From: JAHBNG01 sp039028975
GTDB taxonomy: Bacteria > Chloroflexota > Anaerolineae > Caldilineales > Caldilineaceae
NCBI GenBank assembly: GCA_039028975.1
Contig: JBCCHB010000056.1
Coordinates: 27,878 to 91,877 of the forward strand
DNA: 64,000 nucleotides
Direction of reading: 5' to 3'
Positions 1-9,100 of this stretch are shown piece by piece; the first letter of the stretch is position 1; every line of letters begins with the position of its first letter. A program made the translations under genes and the position numbers. A model generated the notes under the pieces. The model made no database searches and was not told the DNA's origin. It saw nothing but the letters and a program-made list of their open reading frames with translations.

Positions 1-1392
1 TTGCAAATTTAGTGTCGAAGGGGCTGAGCCGCTGCCTATGCCCAAGCCGAGGATGCCCGTCCAGCCAGAGGATTCTGGGGTCGATGTGGCACCATCGTTG
101 TTGCTGTCGCCGCCAACCGTATCATCAGCTATGCTGGTAAAGACAATTGGTTCGCTTTCGGTTCCTATGGCAGTTAAGGTTGCTCTGGCGCTAAAAGACA
201 GTCGGCTATTGGTGAATTTGATGATGGCCCCAGCGGGAATCGTCAGCGTTGCGTCTGATTCAACAGTGGAGCTCTCATAGATGAAGTGAGGGTGTCCACC
301 AAAGCTGGTCCACGTGCCGCCGCTGATTGTCCCCGCAAGGCCGACGCCGCTATAGCGATTCCCCGAAAAGTTGTTGCCGTTATAGGTTGGTACCGTTTGG
401 GGGTAGCCGGCTTCGATCACCACCGCGGCCTGAAACCCGCTAATGACGTTATTGCTAAAGTCTGGCGCGCTATTGTTCATCTCCACACCTACATTGGTCG
501 GATTTTCGGCTCCGCTGATGGTGTTGTTGGCAAAGGCTACGCCGCTGGCTACATTGGTCATGAGGACAGCATTAGAACTTCTGCTATTCTGTGTGATCGT
601 GTTGCCGCTAATCTGGGCGTTGCTTACATCTCTGAACTGCAGTATCTCATAGCGGCTTGTTGTGAAGCTGTTGTCCTGAATCGTTAGCTGACCTGGCTGT
701 CCATTGACGTTTAGCATATAAGAACGATTGGCTCCCAAGTTGTTTTCATCACGCAGAAACGCAGTGCGCTGAATGGAAATGGTTGGGGATATATTTTCAC
801 CCGGGCTGATATAGACGCCGGTATTGTAGTGAAACTCCACTCGGCTATCATGCAGCGTTAGGTTGCCATTGGCCGTCATGCCGTTGGCATAGCGCACCGT
901 GACGAACTGCAAGTTCAAGGTCGAGGCATTGGTCGCCTCACTCCCTGTCGCCTCCCCAACGATGCCGCTCCAATCTCGAGAATTGGGTGCCGAAGCCGCG
1001 CCATCGCCATTGGTGTCCCCACCTACCTCGTCATCCTTCAAGCTAGTAAAGACAATCGGCTCGCTGGCCGTCCCTACAGCATTGAGGGTTGCCCGTCCTC
1101 TCAGTTTAATCTGCCAGCTTTGGGATTTTACAATGGTGCCCGGCTGAATCGTGAGGACTACATCCGGGTCAATGGTTACGGTGGAAGTTAGGACGTAAGG
1201 GCTGGCGGCTTGGGTCCAGGTGGTGTTGGCAGTGATGGTTCCGCCGACTGGAGTGCCGGCTGATTGGGCGTGGCTTGTCAAACTATCTAGACCGAAGAGG
1301 AGGCAGAGGGCTATGGTGAGTGGCAGAAGGAGCGCAAAGGGTTTGAGGTGAAGCTCTCTTCTATAGGTTTGGTTTAACGGATAGATTTGCAT
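1..1392 (-). CDS. Secreted parallel beta-helix surface protein (partial, C-terminus off window)
   Basis: First 464 residues of a secreted protein; no stop is reached before the window edge. A signal peptide is visible (hydrophobic residues about 18-34, then SHAQS). The mature part is rich in Ser, Thr, Asn and Gly and repeats short strands with Asn turns (for example NAQISGNTITQ and GVAFANNTISG), which suggests a right-handed parallel beta-helix. A larger module recurs: the block at residues 123-162 (VGGDTNGDGA to STLNLQ) reappears in diverged form at the truncated end, giving a repeat of about 300 residues. The start is the ATG preceded by AGGAG. It lies 40 bases after the SLH-amidase gene on the same strand and may share its transcript. 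No catalytic motif was seen; an adhesin or glycan-binding role is inference. Confidence 0.8.
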   Translation of the reverse strand, partial: MQIYPLNQTYRRELHLKPFALLLPLTIALCLLFGLDSLTSHAQSAGTPVGGTITANTTWTQAASPYVLTSTVTIDPDVVLTIQPGTIVKSQSWQIKLRGRATLNAVGTASEPIVFTSLKDDEVGGDTNGDGAASAPNSRDWSGIVGEATGSEATNASTLNLQFVTVRYANGMTANGNLTLHDSRVEFHYNTGVYISPGENISPTISIQRTAFLRDENNLGANRSYMLNVNGQPGQLTIQDNSFTTSRYEILQFRDVSNAQISGNTITQNSRSSNAVLMTNVASGVAFANNTISGAENPTNVGVEMNNSAPDFSNNVISGFQAAVVIEAGYPQTVPTYNGNNFSGNRYSGVGLAGTISGGTWTSFGGHPHFIYESSTVESDATLTIPAGAIIKFTNSRLSFSARATLTAIGTESEPIVFTSIADDTVGGDSNNDGATSTPESSGWTGILGLGIGSGSAPSTLNLQ

Positions 1393-1432
1393 TTGGTTAC
1401 TCCTGCTTGGTCTACGATCTATTTTGCCTTGT

Positions 1433-4400
1433 TCATCGGCCTACTATTTCCTGCAATTCAAAGTCATCAAACTCAGCCGTCGCACTATCATTCCCGGCTT
1501 TGGCAACAAGACCGACTCGCAGGTCTCCTGTGAACGCTCGACTGGATATGGTGGTCACCGTGTTGAATTCGACGACTGCTTTGATCGTATTGCCTGTGCG
1601 GTGGATTTCAATGAGGTTTGCTCGCCCACCTTGCTTGATACTGGATGAAGTGCCTTCACGCAATGTTGACCGTGAGCCGTTTTGCACCAGCTCTAGCCGC
1701 CAGCTTTGGCTCTCTGGATTGACGGTAAAGACGTAGAAGTTTCTGCCATCGAGAATGTCAAAGATCAGGCCGTAGCGTATCGGGCCGCCGGCATTAAGCT
1801 CGCCATCGACCATGGCAACATAGTCAAAGCCGTTGACTCTGGCATTACTGTTGGTCTCCCACACTTCGCGGTTGCCGCCATTGATTTCAATGCGAAAGTC
1901 GTTGCTGCCGTAGTACGTGCGATAGTCAGATGCTGTATTGGTATTCCAGCCGCTGGATGCGTTGCTGAAGTCATCGGTAAATTCGAATGGAGTGGGTGTA
2001 GGCGTGAATGTTGGCGTCGGTGGGACCGGGGTTGCCGTTGGCTGAACCGGCGTTGGCGTTGATGTGTACGTAGGTGGCACTGGCGTACTCATCGGCGTCT
2101 CTGCCGTTGGTGCAGAGGTTGGCGTACGCTCGATACCCGAATCGTTTGGCCCTGGGCATGCCTCTGTTCGGTCAATATGCTGAGCATAGACCAAGCGATT
2201 CTGCTCGTTGTCCTGAGCCATCAGCGGTAAGTAGAGCGAACGGATTGTGCTATCGGGTTGCCTAGTCGGCGTCGTAGTGGGCGTGCCGTCTGTTGGCGTC
2301 GATGGCACAGTCGTTGGGCTTGGCGTGGCCGTGCCTGGGTCTGTCGGTGTGCCTCCTGTTGACGTTTCAACGTTCAGATAGACAAATGCACCCTCTTTGG
2401 CATATGGGTTCATATTGGTCAGGCGCAGGTAGAACCGGGTGCCATCCCCTGCTGATGGTGACCAGACGAGCCTGGAATTTGCGTTTTGGCTCAGACGAGC
2501 ACCTGCCGCGCCAACGCTGCCTTGTGCGGCCAAAATTTCACCAGCTTCGTTAAAGACCTGCATACAGACGTCGGTGTTGATGCTGGCCGATTCGATGGTC
2601 ATCTCATAGGTGAGCGCTCGGGCAAGGCTTGCTGCCTGAGCCGCCGAAGGCAGCTGAATCCAGTCTTCATCATTGGCCGGTAGCACCAATGGTGGAATAC
2701 CGCCGTGCGCATGTACGCCGATATCATTATGAGTCAGTTCAGCATAGAGGGGCGCTGTTGCGCGGCTATTGTTGCGGACGTCGCTCTCTTCCTGGGCCAA
2801 AGAGGGCGTGCGCTGTACAAAGGCCAGGTAGATGAATTTGGCTGCTGCAGCCCGGGTGATGGTCTTATCGGCGCGGAATGTGCTGTCGCTAAAGCCGGAG
2901 GTGATGCCTAGTTCCTTTAGGCACTGAATCTCTCGGTAAAAGGTGTCTGTTATGGCGACATCGCTAAACTCTGGATCGGCTTCATACCGACAAACGACAC
3001 CTTGCGAAGCGAGCGCACCCACAATGAGTTTGGCCATCTCCCCACGGGTGATGTTCTGATTGGCGCGGAAGGATCCATCTCGAAAGCCAGAGATCACGTC
3101 AAGCTCTTTGAGGCGTCGAATGTAGATGTAGAAGGTGTCACCAGGATTGACGTCTGGGAAAGGCAAGACACTGTCATCATAAGTTGGTTCTTCGCCCAGG
3201 CCGCGCGCCACAAACTTGCTGGCTTGGCCGCGGGTCAGCAGGTCATCGTGGCAGAAGAGAGGTGGGTTGCTGCCGCAGCCGTCGGTAATGCCTCTTGCCG
3301 CGATGCCCTGGATGTAGAGGTAAAATTTGTTGTCGCTCAACACGTCAAAGAAACGAGGGATGTAGCCCTCTAAATCCAGACCCACCACAATCAATTTGGC
3401 GATGCCGCCACGAGACATAGCCTCATCTGGTCGAAAGGTGCCATCACCATGCCCTAACGAGATACCCTTTTCATCGAAGAGCGCCTTAAGCCGTCGAACG
3501 TTGTGATAATGGGCATTGTCGCAGAGTACGTCAGAAAACGGGTTGACGCAGTCGGCATAATCGGGCGATTCGCCTCGGCTGCGGATGATCAGCGTAACCG
3601 TCTCGGCCCGAGTTAGCGGGGCATCAGGGCGGTAAGAGCTATCGTCAAAGCCTGTGGTGATGCCCAACTCTTTTAAGCGACGGATGTGATGGTAGAAGGT
3701 GTGGCCTGGGCAGACGTCTAGGAACGGGCATTCTCCATCGTCATACGTTCGATATTCGGCCAGAGCCTCAGTAAGCATCTTGGCCGCCTGCCCGCGGGTG
3801 ACGTCATCATCAGAGCCATATAGGCCAGAGCCGCTGCCCTGTATGGCACCCATGGCAAAGAGCGCCTCGATGTAGCCAAAGAAGGTGTGGTTGATTTCCA
3901 CATCTGGAAAGTGACCGGTCGGGCTAGGCGGCTCCTCGTCCCAGTCTCGGTGGGGATCGCCCTCGATGAGCGACATGAAGTACGACCAGTCCCAGTTGGC
4001 ACCTGGGTCCGTATGACAATCGGCTCCGCCGCCGCTGTAGGGACAGCCTGGCACCTCATGATGCCCGATGATGTGGTCACGATCCTTGGGGATGTTGTAC
4101 TCAGCCACCAGATGACGAACCAGCGCCGCCGACGCTTGGTACATGGCCTCGGTGTACCAAGCCCCATCGCTCACATAGCCTTCGTGCTCAATGCCGACAC
4201 TGCGTGAGTTGGTCGAGCGATGGCCAGCGTGCCAGGCTTCGTCTCGGTCGGCAACCATCTGGGTCACCTCGCCATCTTGGCTGCGAACGAAGTAGTGGGC
4301 GCTCGTCTGGTTGGCAGGGCGGGTAAAGTACGAAATGGTGGGGCCATAGAGACCTTGCATGGTGTGGATGACAATCGTATCAATGGCCGTTCCGGAACGA

Positions 4401-5143
4401 CCAGACCCGAAGTTGCTGCCGTGGGCGGGAACCCATTTCGCTGGCGGATAATCTGGCGAATCTGCACAGACTGTACCTGTCTGGTTCACACAGCTACCTG
4501 CCGTCACCCAAACCTTTGGACCGTCCGAACCAGATGCCGTGCCATCCAGCGTAATGGCCGGTGCCAGTTGATGGCCGATCTCCTTAAAGACGATGGGGCG
4601 CTCTTTGGCGTGGGTGTAAAATTCGCAGGGACCGTCCACCGCAGCCAAGTGTACATGCCCAAAGATAGCGAGTGGATATTCACCCACTTTCTGCCCTTGC
4701 ATAACCGTCTGGTTAACCGCTACCGTGTTCTTCGCATGATCAAGGTGAAGCAGAACCACGCAAGCATCATTCACCTCATCCCGAATCCACATCATGCCGC
4801 CCGCTTCCCCTTCATCCTCGCTATAGACAACTTTGCCGCCAATCGGCGCATAGACCGCGTTGGTTCCCTGGGTGCCTTTGCCATCAGGTGGCGCTTCATG
4901 GCAGCGCCAGTCGTAGGCGCGACGGTTGCGGTCCACAGGCGGTTTCCCATCCTTGTTGATGCCGTGGAAGGTGGAGACGTTGGCTTGAACGCCTGGCTGG
5001 CAGGGGGATTGGTAGCCGTGGATTGGTGTGTCAACGTAGGATGTGGCTAATGGGGCGTTGCTGGGGGATTGGGTGGAGCCGGTCATGAATGACGAGAGTA
5101 GCAGAACAAAAGCGATACAGAATGGAAGATGTTTTGGGTTCAT
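1433..5143 (-). CDS. SLH-anchored N-acetylmuramoyl-L-alanine amidase with M23-like domain
   Basis: A 1236-aa secreted cell-wall protein. Order: signal peptide (1-25); an M23/LytM-like region (about 75-185) with LLHLDH and the GHVHLA motif; an amidase_2 domain (about 252-392) with probable zinc ligands H260 (IVIH), H361 (GHHEVPG) and the DPG motif near 379; six SLH repeats (about 411-770) of the form FxDV...TRG.xAK; a pre-peptidase-like beta domain (about 800-910); a Pro/Thr linker; and a C-terminal concanavalin-like domain. The family cleaves the amide between MurNAc and the peptide stem; SLH repeats bind secondary wall polymer. An internal SLYLPLMAQ resembles the C-termini of other secreted proteins here, so the last domain may have been added to an older C-terminus. 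The M23 fold is degenerate and its activity uncertain. Confidence 0.88.
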   Translation of the reverse strand: MNPKHLPFCIAFVLLLSSFMTGSTQSPSNAPLATSYVDTPIHGYQSPCQPGVQANVSTFHGINKDGKPPVDRNRRAYDWRCHEAPPDGKGTQGTNAVYAPIGGKVVYSEDEGEAGGMMWIRDEVNDACVVLLHLDHAKNTVAVNQTVMQGQKVGEYPLAIFGHVHLAAVDGPCEFYTHAKERPIVFKEIGHQLAPAITLDGTASGSDGPKVWVTAGSCVNQTGTVCADSPDYPPAKWVPAHGSNFGSGRSGTAIDTIVIHTMQGLYGPTISYFTRPANQTSAHYFVRSQDGEVTQMVADRDEAWHAGHRSTNSRSVGIEHEGYVSDGAWYTEAMYQASAALVRHLVAEYNIPKDRDHIIGHHEVPGCPYSGGGADCHTDPGANWDWSYFMSLIEGDPHRDWDEEPPSPTGHFPDVEINHTFFGYIEALFAMGAIQGSGSGLYGSDDDVTRGQAAKMLTEALAEYRTYDDGECPFLDVCPGHTFYHHIRRLKELGITTGFDDSSYRPDAPLTRAETVTLIIRSRGESPDYADCVNPFSDVLCDNAHYHNVRRLKALFDEKGISLGHGDGTFRPDEAMSRGGIAKLIVVGLDLEGYIPRFFDVLSDNKFYLYIQGIAARGITDGCGSNPPLFCHDDLLTRGQASKFVARGLGEEPTYDDSVLPFPDVNPGDTFYIYIRRLKELDVISGFRDGSFRANQNITRGEMAKLIVGALASQGVVCRYEADPEFSDVAITDTFYREIQCLKELGITSGFSDSTFRADKTITRAAAAKFIYLAFVQRTPSLAQEESDVRNNSRATAPLYAELTHNDIGVHAHGGIPPLVLPANDEDWIQLPSAAQAASLARALTYEMTIESASINTDVCMQVFNEAGEILAAQGSVGAAGARLSQNANSRLVWSPSAGDGTRFYLRLTNMNPYAKEGAFVYLNVETSTGGTPTDPGTATPSPTTVPSTPTDGTPTTTPTRQPDSTIRSLYLPLMAQDNEQNRLVYAQHIDRTEACPGPNDSGIERTPTSAPTAETPMSTPVPPTYTSTPTPVQPTATPVPPTPTFTPTPTPFEFTDDFSNASSGWNTNTASDYRTYYGSNDFRIEINGGNREVWETNSNARVNGFDYVAMVDGELNAGGPIRYGLIFDILDGRNFYVFTVNPESQSWRLELVQNGSRSTLREGTSSSIKQGGRANLIEIHRTGNTIKAVVEFNTVTTISSRAFTGDLRVGLVAKAGNDSATAEFDDFELQEIVGR

Positions 5144-5165
5144 AGTGATTTTGGGGTTCTCCGGA

Positions 5166-5345
5166 TTTCTGGCTCAACAGGATCTTGTGTGGTTGGCGAC
5201 ACACGCACGGGGATGAATCCACCGTATTTTTGGCTCAACGGGACCTTGTGTGATTGACGATACCCGCACGGGGATGAATCCACCGTATTTCTGGCTCAAC
5301 GGGACCTTGTGTGGTTGACGATACCCGCACGGGGATGAATCCACC
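5166..5345. repeat. Three tandem 61-bp repeats upstream of SLH-amidase gene
   Basis: Three direct copies begin at 5166, 5227 and 5288 with an exact 61-bp period. Each holds a GGCTCAAC...GGGATGAATCCACC core with only a few substitutions. They lie in the 5' region of the SLH-amidase gene. There are no unique spacers, so this is not a CRISPR array. Function unknown; they could be leader duplications. Confidence 0.9.
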
Positions 5346-5358
5346 ATGCTAAAAAACA

Positions 5359-5461
5359 ACGCCTGCTAAACCAGGCTGGAACGGTGAGACGACAAGGAGC
5401 TTTCACCTCCATTGTTCTGTAGCCTTGTCATTGCCGCCTGCCCTGAGCGGAGTCGGAGGGG
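5359..5461. repeat. Dispersed intergenic element: hairpin plus REP-like palindrome
   Basis: A hairpin at 5359-5377 (ACGCCTGCTAAACCAGGCT) is followed by an imperfect palindrome at 5441-5461 (CCCTGAGCGGAGTCGGAGGG). The same 19-mer occurs in reverse complement at 13340-13358, again followed by a CCCTGAGCGGAG palindrome at 13388. This is a repeated intergenic element. The second half resembles the CCCTGAGC..AG.CGAAGGG repeat seen in many bacterial genomes. Confidence 0.7.
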
Positions 5462-5529
5462 CGGGGTGCTCTTGCCAACCACGCTTGTACTGAGCTTGCC
5501 GCATGTATGAGAGCCGAACGAACCGATTT

Positions 5530-5925
5530 CTATTGGTGCTTCACAACAAACTTAACCATGCCCGGACGCATGATCATCTCCGTCGGGCAAAAGGTACCGG
5601 GATCCGGTGTTGTGCAAGCGTTTCCGCTTGATATCTGGAATTTCTCGATGTGCTTGTAGAATTGGGTGCTTGCTGCTGGTATATCCACAAATTGGCCGCG
5701 GGACAAAGCATCTAGCCAATCGGAGACGGACTGCGGATCATCAGAGAACCTAGCGTGAATTGCCTTTGCGATTTCTCCTCTCGAGAGTTCCTTGGTTGAT
5801 GTTGGCAATGGAGACTGGGATGATACGATTGTGGTTGACATTGATGCTGGCGAGATTAACAGATTGGCAAAGTAGGGAGCCAGGAGCATTAGAATTATGA
5901 CGAATGGTAAAAATCGTTGGTTCAT
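5530..5925 (-). CDS. Small secreted protein with degenerate SLH-like region
   Basis: A 131-aa product beginning MNQRFLPFVI with a clear signal peptide. The rest holds LSRGEIAKAI, FVDIPAASTQFYKHI and RPGMVKFVVK, which resemble pieces of SLH repeats (the FxDV and TRGxxAKF cores) in the larger neighbours. An upstream in-frame start exists, but this ATG gives a proper signal peptide and has AAGGGA upstream. It is either a short SLH-family surface protein or a remnant of a larger one. It sits between two large SLH proteins on the same strand. Confidence 0.65.
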   Translation of the reverse strand: MNQRFLPFVIILMLLAPYFANLLISPASMSTTIVSSQSPLPTSTKELSRGEIAKAIHARFSDDPQSVSDWLDALSRGQFVDIPAASTQFYKHIEKFQISSGNACTTPDPGTFCPTEMIMRPGMVKFVVKHQ

Positions 5926-6045
5926 ATTTTCCCTTACGGGTTGTGGGCTTGAATACATCCATAAATCGCTCTTCAATCACTTTCTGCTTGAGAAGGATTG
6001 GGCCGCAATGGCTTAATTCTGAACCACAGGCAGCCAGCCGTAGCC

Positions 6046-6152
6046 AGCCGTAGGTCCGATTTGCAATGTGACAATCGCCGAATACCCTGTGACATGGCTT
6101 GAAATTTACGGGATTGTCCACCTCTGTCCGATTCCAAATCGGACCTACGGCT
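6046..6152. repeat. 18-bp perfect inverted repeat (REP/MITE-like)
   Basis: Arms AGCCGTAGGTCCGATTTG (6046-6063) and CAAATCGGACCTACGGCT (6135-6152) are perfect reverse complements around a 71-base loop, between two genes of the same strand. A partial duplication (CAGCCAGCCGTAGCCAGCCGTAGG) precedes the left arm. It looks like a mobile palindromic element; it could also act as an RNA terminator or processing site. Confidence 0.75.
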
Positions 6153-6198
6153 AATCTGTCAAAATTTACCATACGCTGTAGTAATAGGCTGACAAAAC

Positions 6199-9100
6199 TC
6201 AATTCCGAACCATCGGCAGATAGATGTTACCTGGCTCTAGTGTACTTGGGCCGGGCGTAGGCTCGGGTGTACCAGTTGGTTCTGGCGTTTCACCTGGAGT
6301 TGGTGTTTCAGTTGGTGTTTCAGTTGGCGTTGGCGTCTCTTTTGGGGTTGGCGTAGGCGTTATCGTAATCGGAGGCCCTAACGGCACGTTGGCCGACAGA
6401 TATGCTGGCTGGATCGATGTGACGTTGCCAACACTATCTGCTGCTTGCAGCCATGCCACGTTGCTGTCCGTAAATTCCCAAGTGACCGGCCCACTTGCAT
6501 CAACCTCTTTGACTTCTTCCTGCATCAGCGGATCGTTGCTCATCCACACCGTTTGGACATCCGCAAGCACATCGGTAGCAGTGATAGTGACGGTGCGGTT
6601 CGGTCCTTGACCGTCATCCGAGGTTCCGGCGACCTCAGCAAGCAGCAGCGGCGGAACAGTATCGACGGTGAAGGTATCGCTCTGGATCTCGGAGACGTTG
6701 CCTGCCGCATCGCGGAATTGGATATATAGGGTCTGCTCATTCTGAGCCGAGTCAGAAGATGTGTTGAAGATTGTGTTGAAAACGGAATCCAGATCGAGCG
6801 GCCAATCGTAGGAGCCGCTGTAGGCCATCCACGGACTGTCGGCGAAGGTTGGCTCGGTGGCGATGCGCATATCGCTAACGCCGCTGAGACCATCATTGGC
6901 ATCCAACATGAGGGTGACAAAGAGATTCTCTGGCCCTACAACTTTAGGGCTGATGGCCATGCCGCCGGTTGGGGCTTGAGTATCGACCACAAAGCTGGTT
7001 TCGGATGCATCGGACTCGTTGCCAACCGTGTCGCGGAAGCGGGCGTAGACGGTCTTCTGGCCATCTTCCCCATCAGCTGCGCGGTATGGACGTAGGGCCG
7101 AGACTGGTTCCCAATCGCTGTCGCTGAAGTCAGCATTCTCGCTCAACTGCATCTGGGCCACACCAGAGTTGTCATCATCGGCCAAAATGTAGAGTTCAAC
7201 GTTGTTGGCCGCGTTGCTGTTGAGCAGGGCTAATGGTTGGGCCAGGGCCTGATCGCCTATCCGTTGGATGTAACGTACATCATCGACAATGAAGATGTTG
7301 GCCGTGGCACCAGTGCGGGTGAGGCTGGTGGCCTGAACCTGACTGAAGAGCGCCTCATCAATCGGTACGTCGGTGGTGGCAATAGCCCCTGACGGCGGCG
7401 CGGGATCGTAGATGATCTCGTCGAAGTAGGTGCCATGGACCGAGCCATCCTCATCGCGGAAGGCGACGTAGACGAAACGGGGCAGCACGTTCTGGCCGTG
7501 GGTGGTGAGGGTCCAGGAGCGGCTGCGGCTGTAGGGTTCCCAGGTGGCGTCACCAAAGCCGCCGTCGTTAGAGACGAGCATCTCAACAGCGTAGGGCGCA
7601 CAGAGGCTGAGCTGAACCGCGGTGGCGTTGGTGTAGACAGAGCCGTCGTCGATGGAGACCAGCGGGAACTCGCAGTCTGGCGCGGGCGGCGGTGTTGCTT
7701 CGGGACCAGGCTCTTGGGGAACTTCTGGCACCGCTGTTTCTCCCGCTACCGAGGGCCGGGCTGCCAAGAAGCCGGGCTGATGGGTAAAGGTGCCGCTGGT
7801 TAGGGTGGTTTCGTTGTTGGGCAGGGCCGGTTCGCCATAGGTGCCAATCATCTGGAACCGGGGCGATTTCATGGTATCGGCCACCACGCCGGAGGCAAAG
7901 ACGCCGTTGATGAAGAGGAACTCGTCGTGACCTGGCACCACCAGCGGAATGGCTTGGCTACTGGCTTCGTATCCACCGGTAATGATGTACCGTTGGCTGT
8001 TGACCTGGGCCGAATCAGGAACCTGACCGACCGTGCTGCGGCCCATGTAGGTGGCCGACGTATGTTCACCCGCACCCGCGCTCATGTTATGGTCGAAGAG
8101 GCGAAAGTTGACGGACTTGGGCTGATTCACGTTGACATCAAAGCTGATAGTGCGAGAGACAACCTCTGATTCGAGACCAACCAGATCCCTCACTTGCAAG
8201 AAGACTGACCACTCTTGCCGGCTGATAGCTGGGATCTGCCACTCGCGGGTTGTACTGTAGGCTTCCCATTCGCTCCAGCGTTCACCATCGTTGGAGAGGC
8301 GCATCTCGTAGACGCCGCTGCCCTCATCGGTGGCGTCGATGTCCAGAACCACCAGAGACTGGGCCGTCTGGGTAACGCCTTCGTTGATGGTGAAATTGGC
8401 TACCGGCGGCACATCATCATAGCGCAGCACAAACGCGGTGCTCCACTCTTCGGCTTCGTTATCCACATTGTCGACGGTCTTCATGCGTAGGTAGCCAGTG
8501 CAGACCTGACCAGTCTCACAAAGAGGGGGATTGTTATATGCTATCTCTGTTGTAAACTCGCCCGATTCACCATCGGGATCGGTACCCCAGTAAATATAGC
8601 TGCCCTTAACGCCTGACCCTCGATCGAAGGGCAGGTTCCAGCGAAAGGCTGCCATTGCGGTTTCCCGTTGCCAAATGTCGTTTTGAATTGACCATAAATG
8701 GGTGGCCTCGGTTGGGTTTTTGGGTGGCGTGGCGTCATAGCGGTAGGTGAATAAAGTAGCCCAGTCGCTCCAATTCTTGGCATTGTCCCGAGTGCGACCG
8801 CGCAGGTAATAGGTACCGGTGCCAACACCGCCCGGCTTAGGTGTCCACTGGCGGGCGGCATCGGCTCCAAAGGCTTGGTAGCTCTCGCCAATGGGGTTGG
8901 TCCCAAAGTAGAACTGATAGGTACTCAACCCAGACATGGCGTCGCTGCTCTCAGCCCAACTGAAAGCCGGGATTTGCTGGGTCTTCTGCCACTGGCCGCT
9001 GACCACGCCTTTGCTCTCGGCCACGCCGCTAATACCAGTGGGCGGCGTTTGATCGATCTGGAAGCTAATGGTCTTGATCGGTTCCTCATTCCCGACCTTG

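Noticed and set aside
4220..5050. Long plus-strand open frame (276 codons)
   Set aside because: It lies opposite the SLH-amidase coding sequence, has no recognisable protein character and no ribosome site; a shadow of the GC-rich minus-strand gene.
5166..5345. Possible CRISPR array
   Set aside because: The units are contiguous 61-bp repeats with no unique spacers between them and no cas genes nearby.
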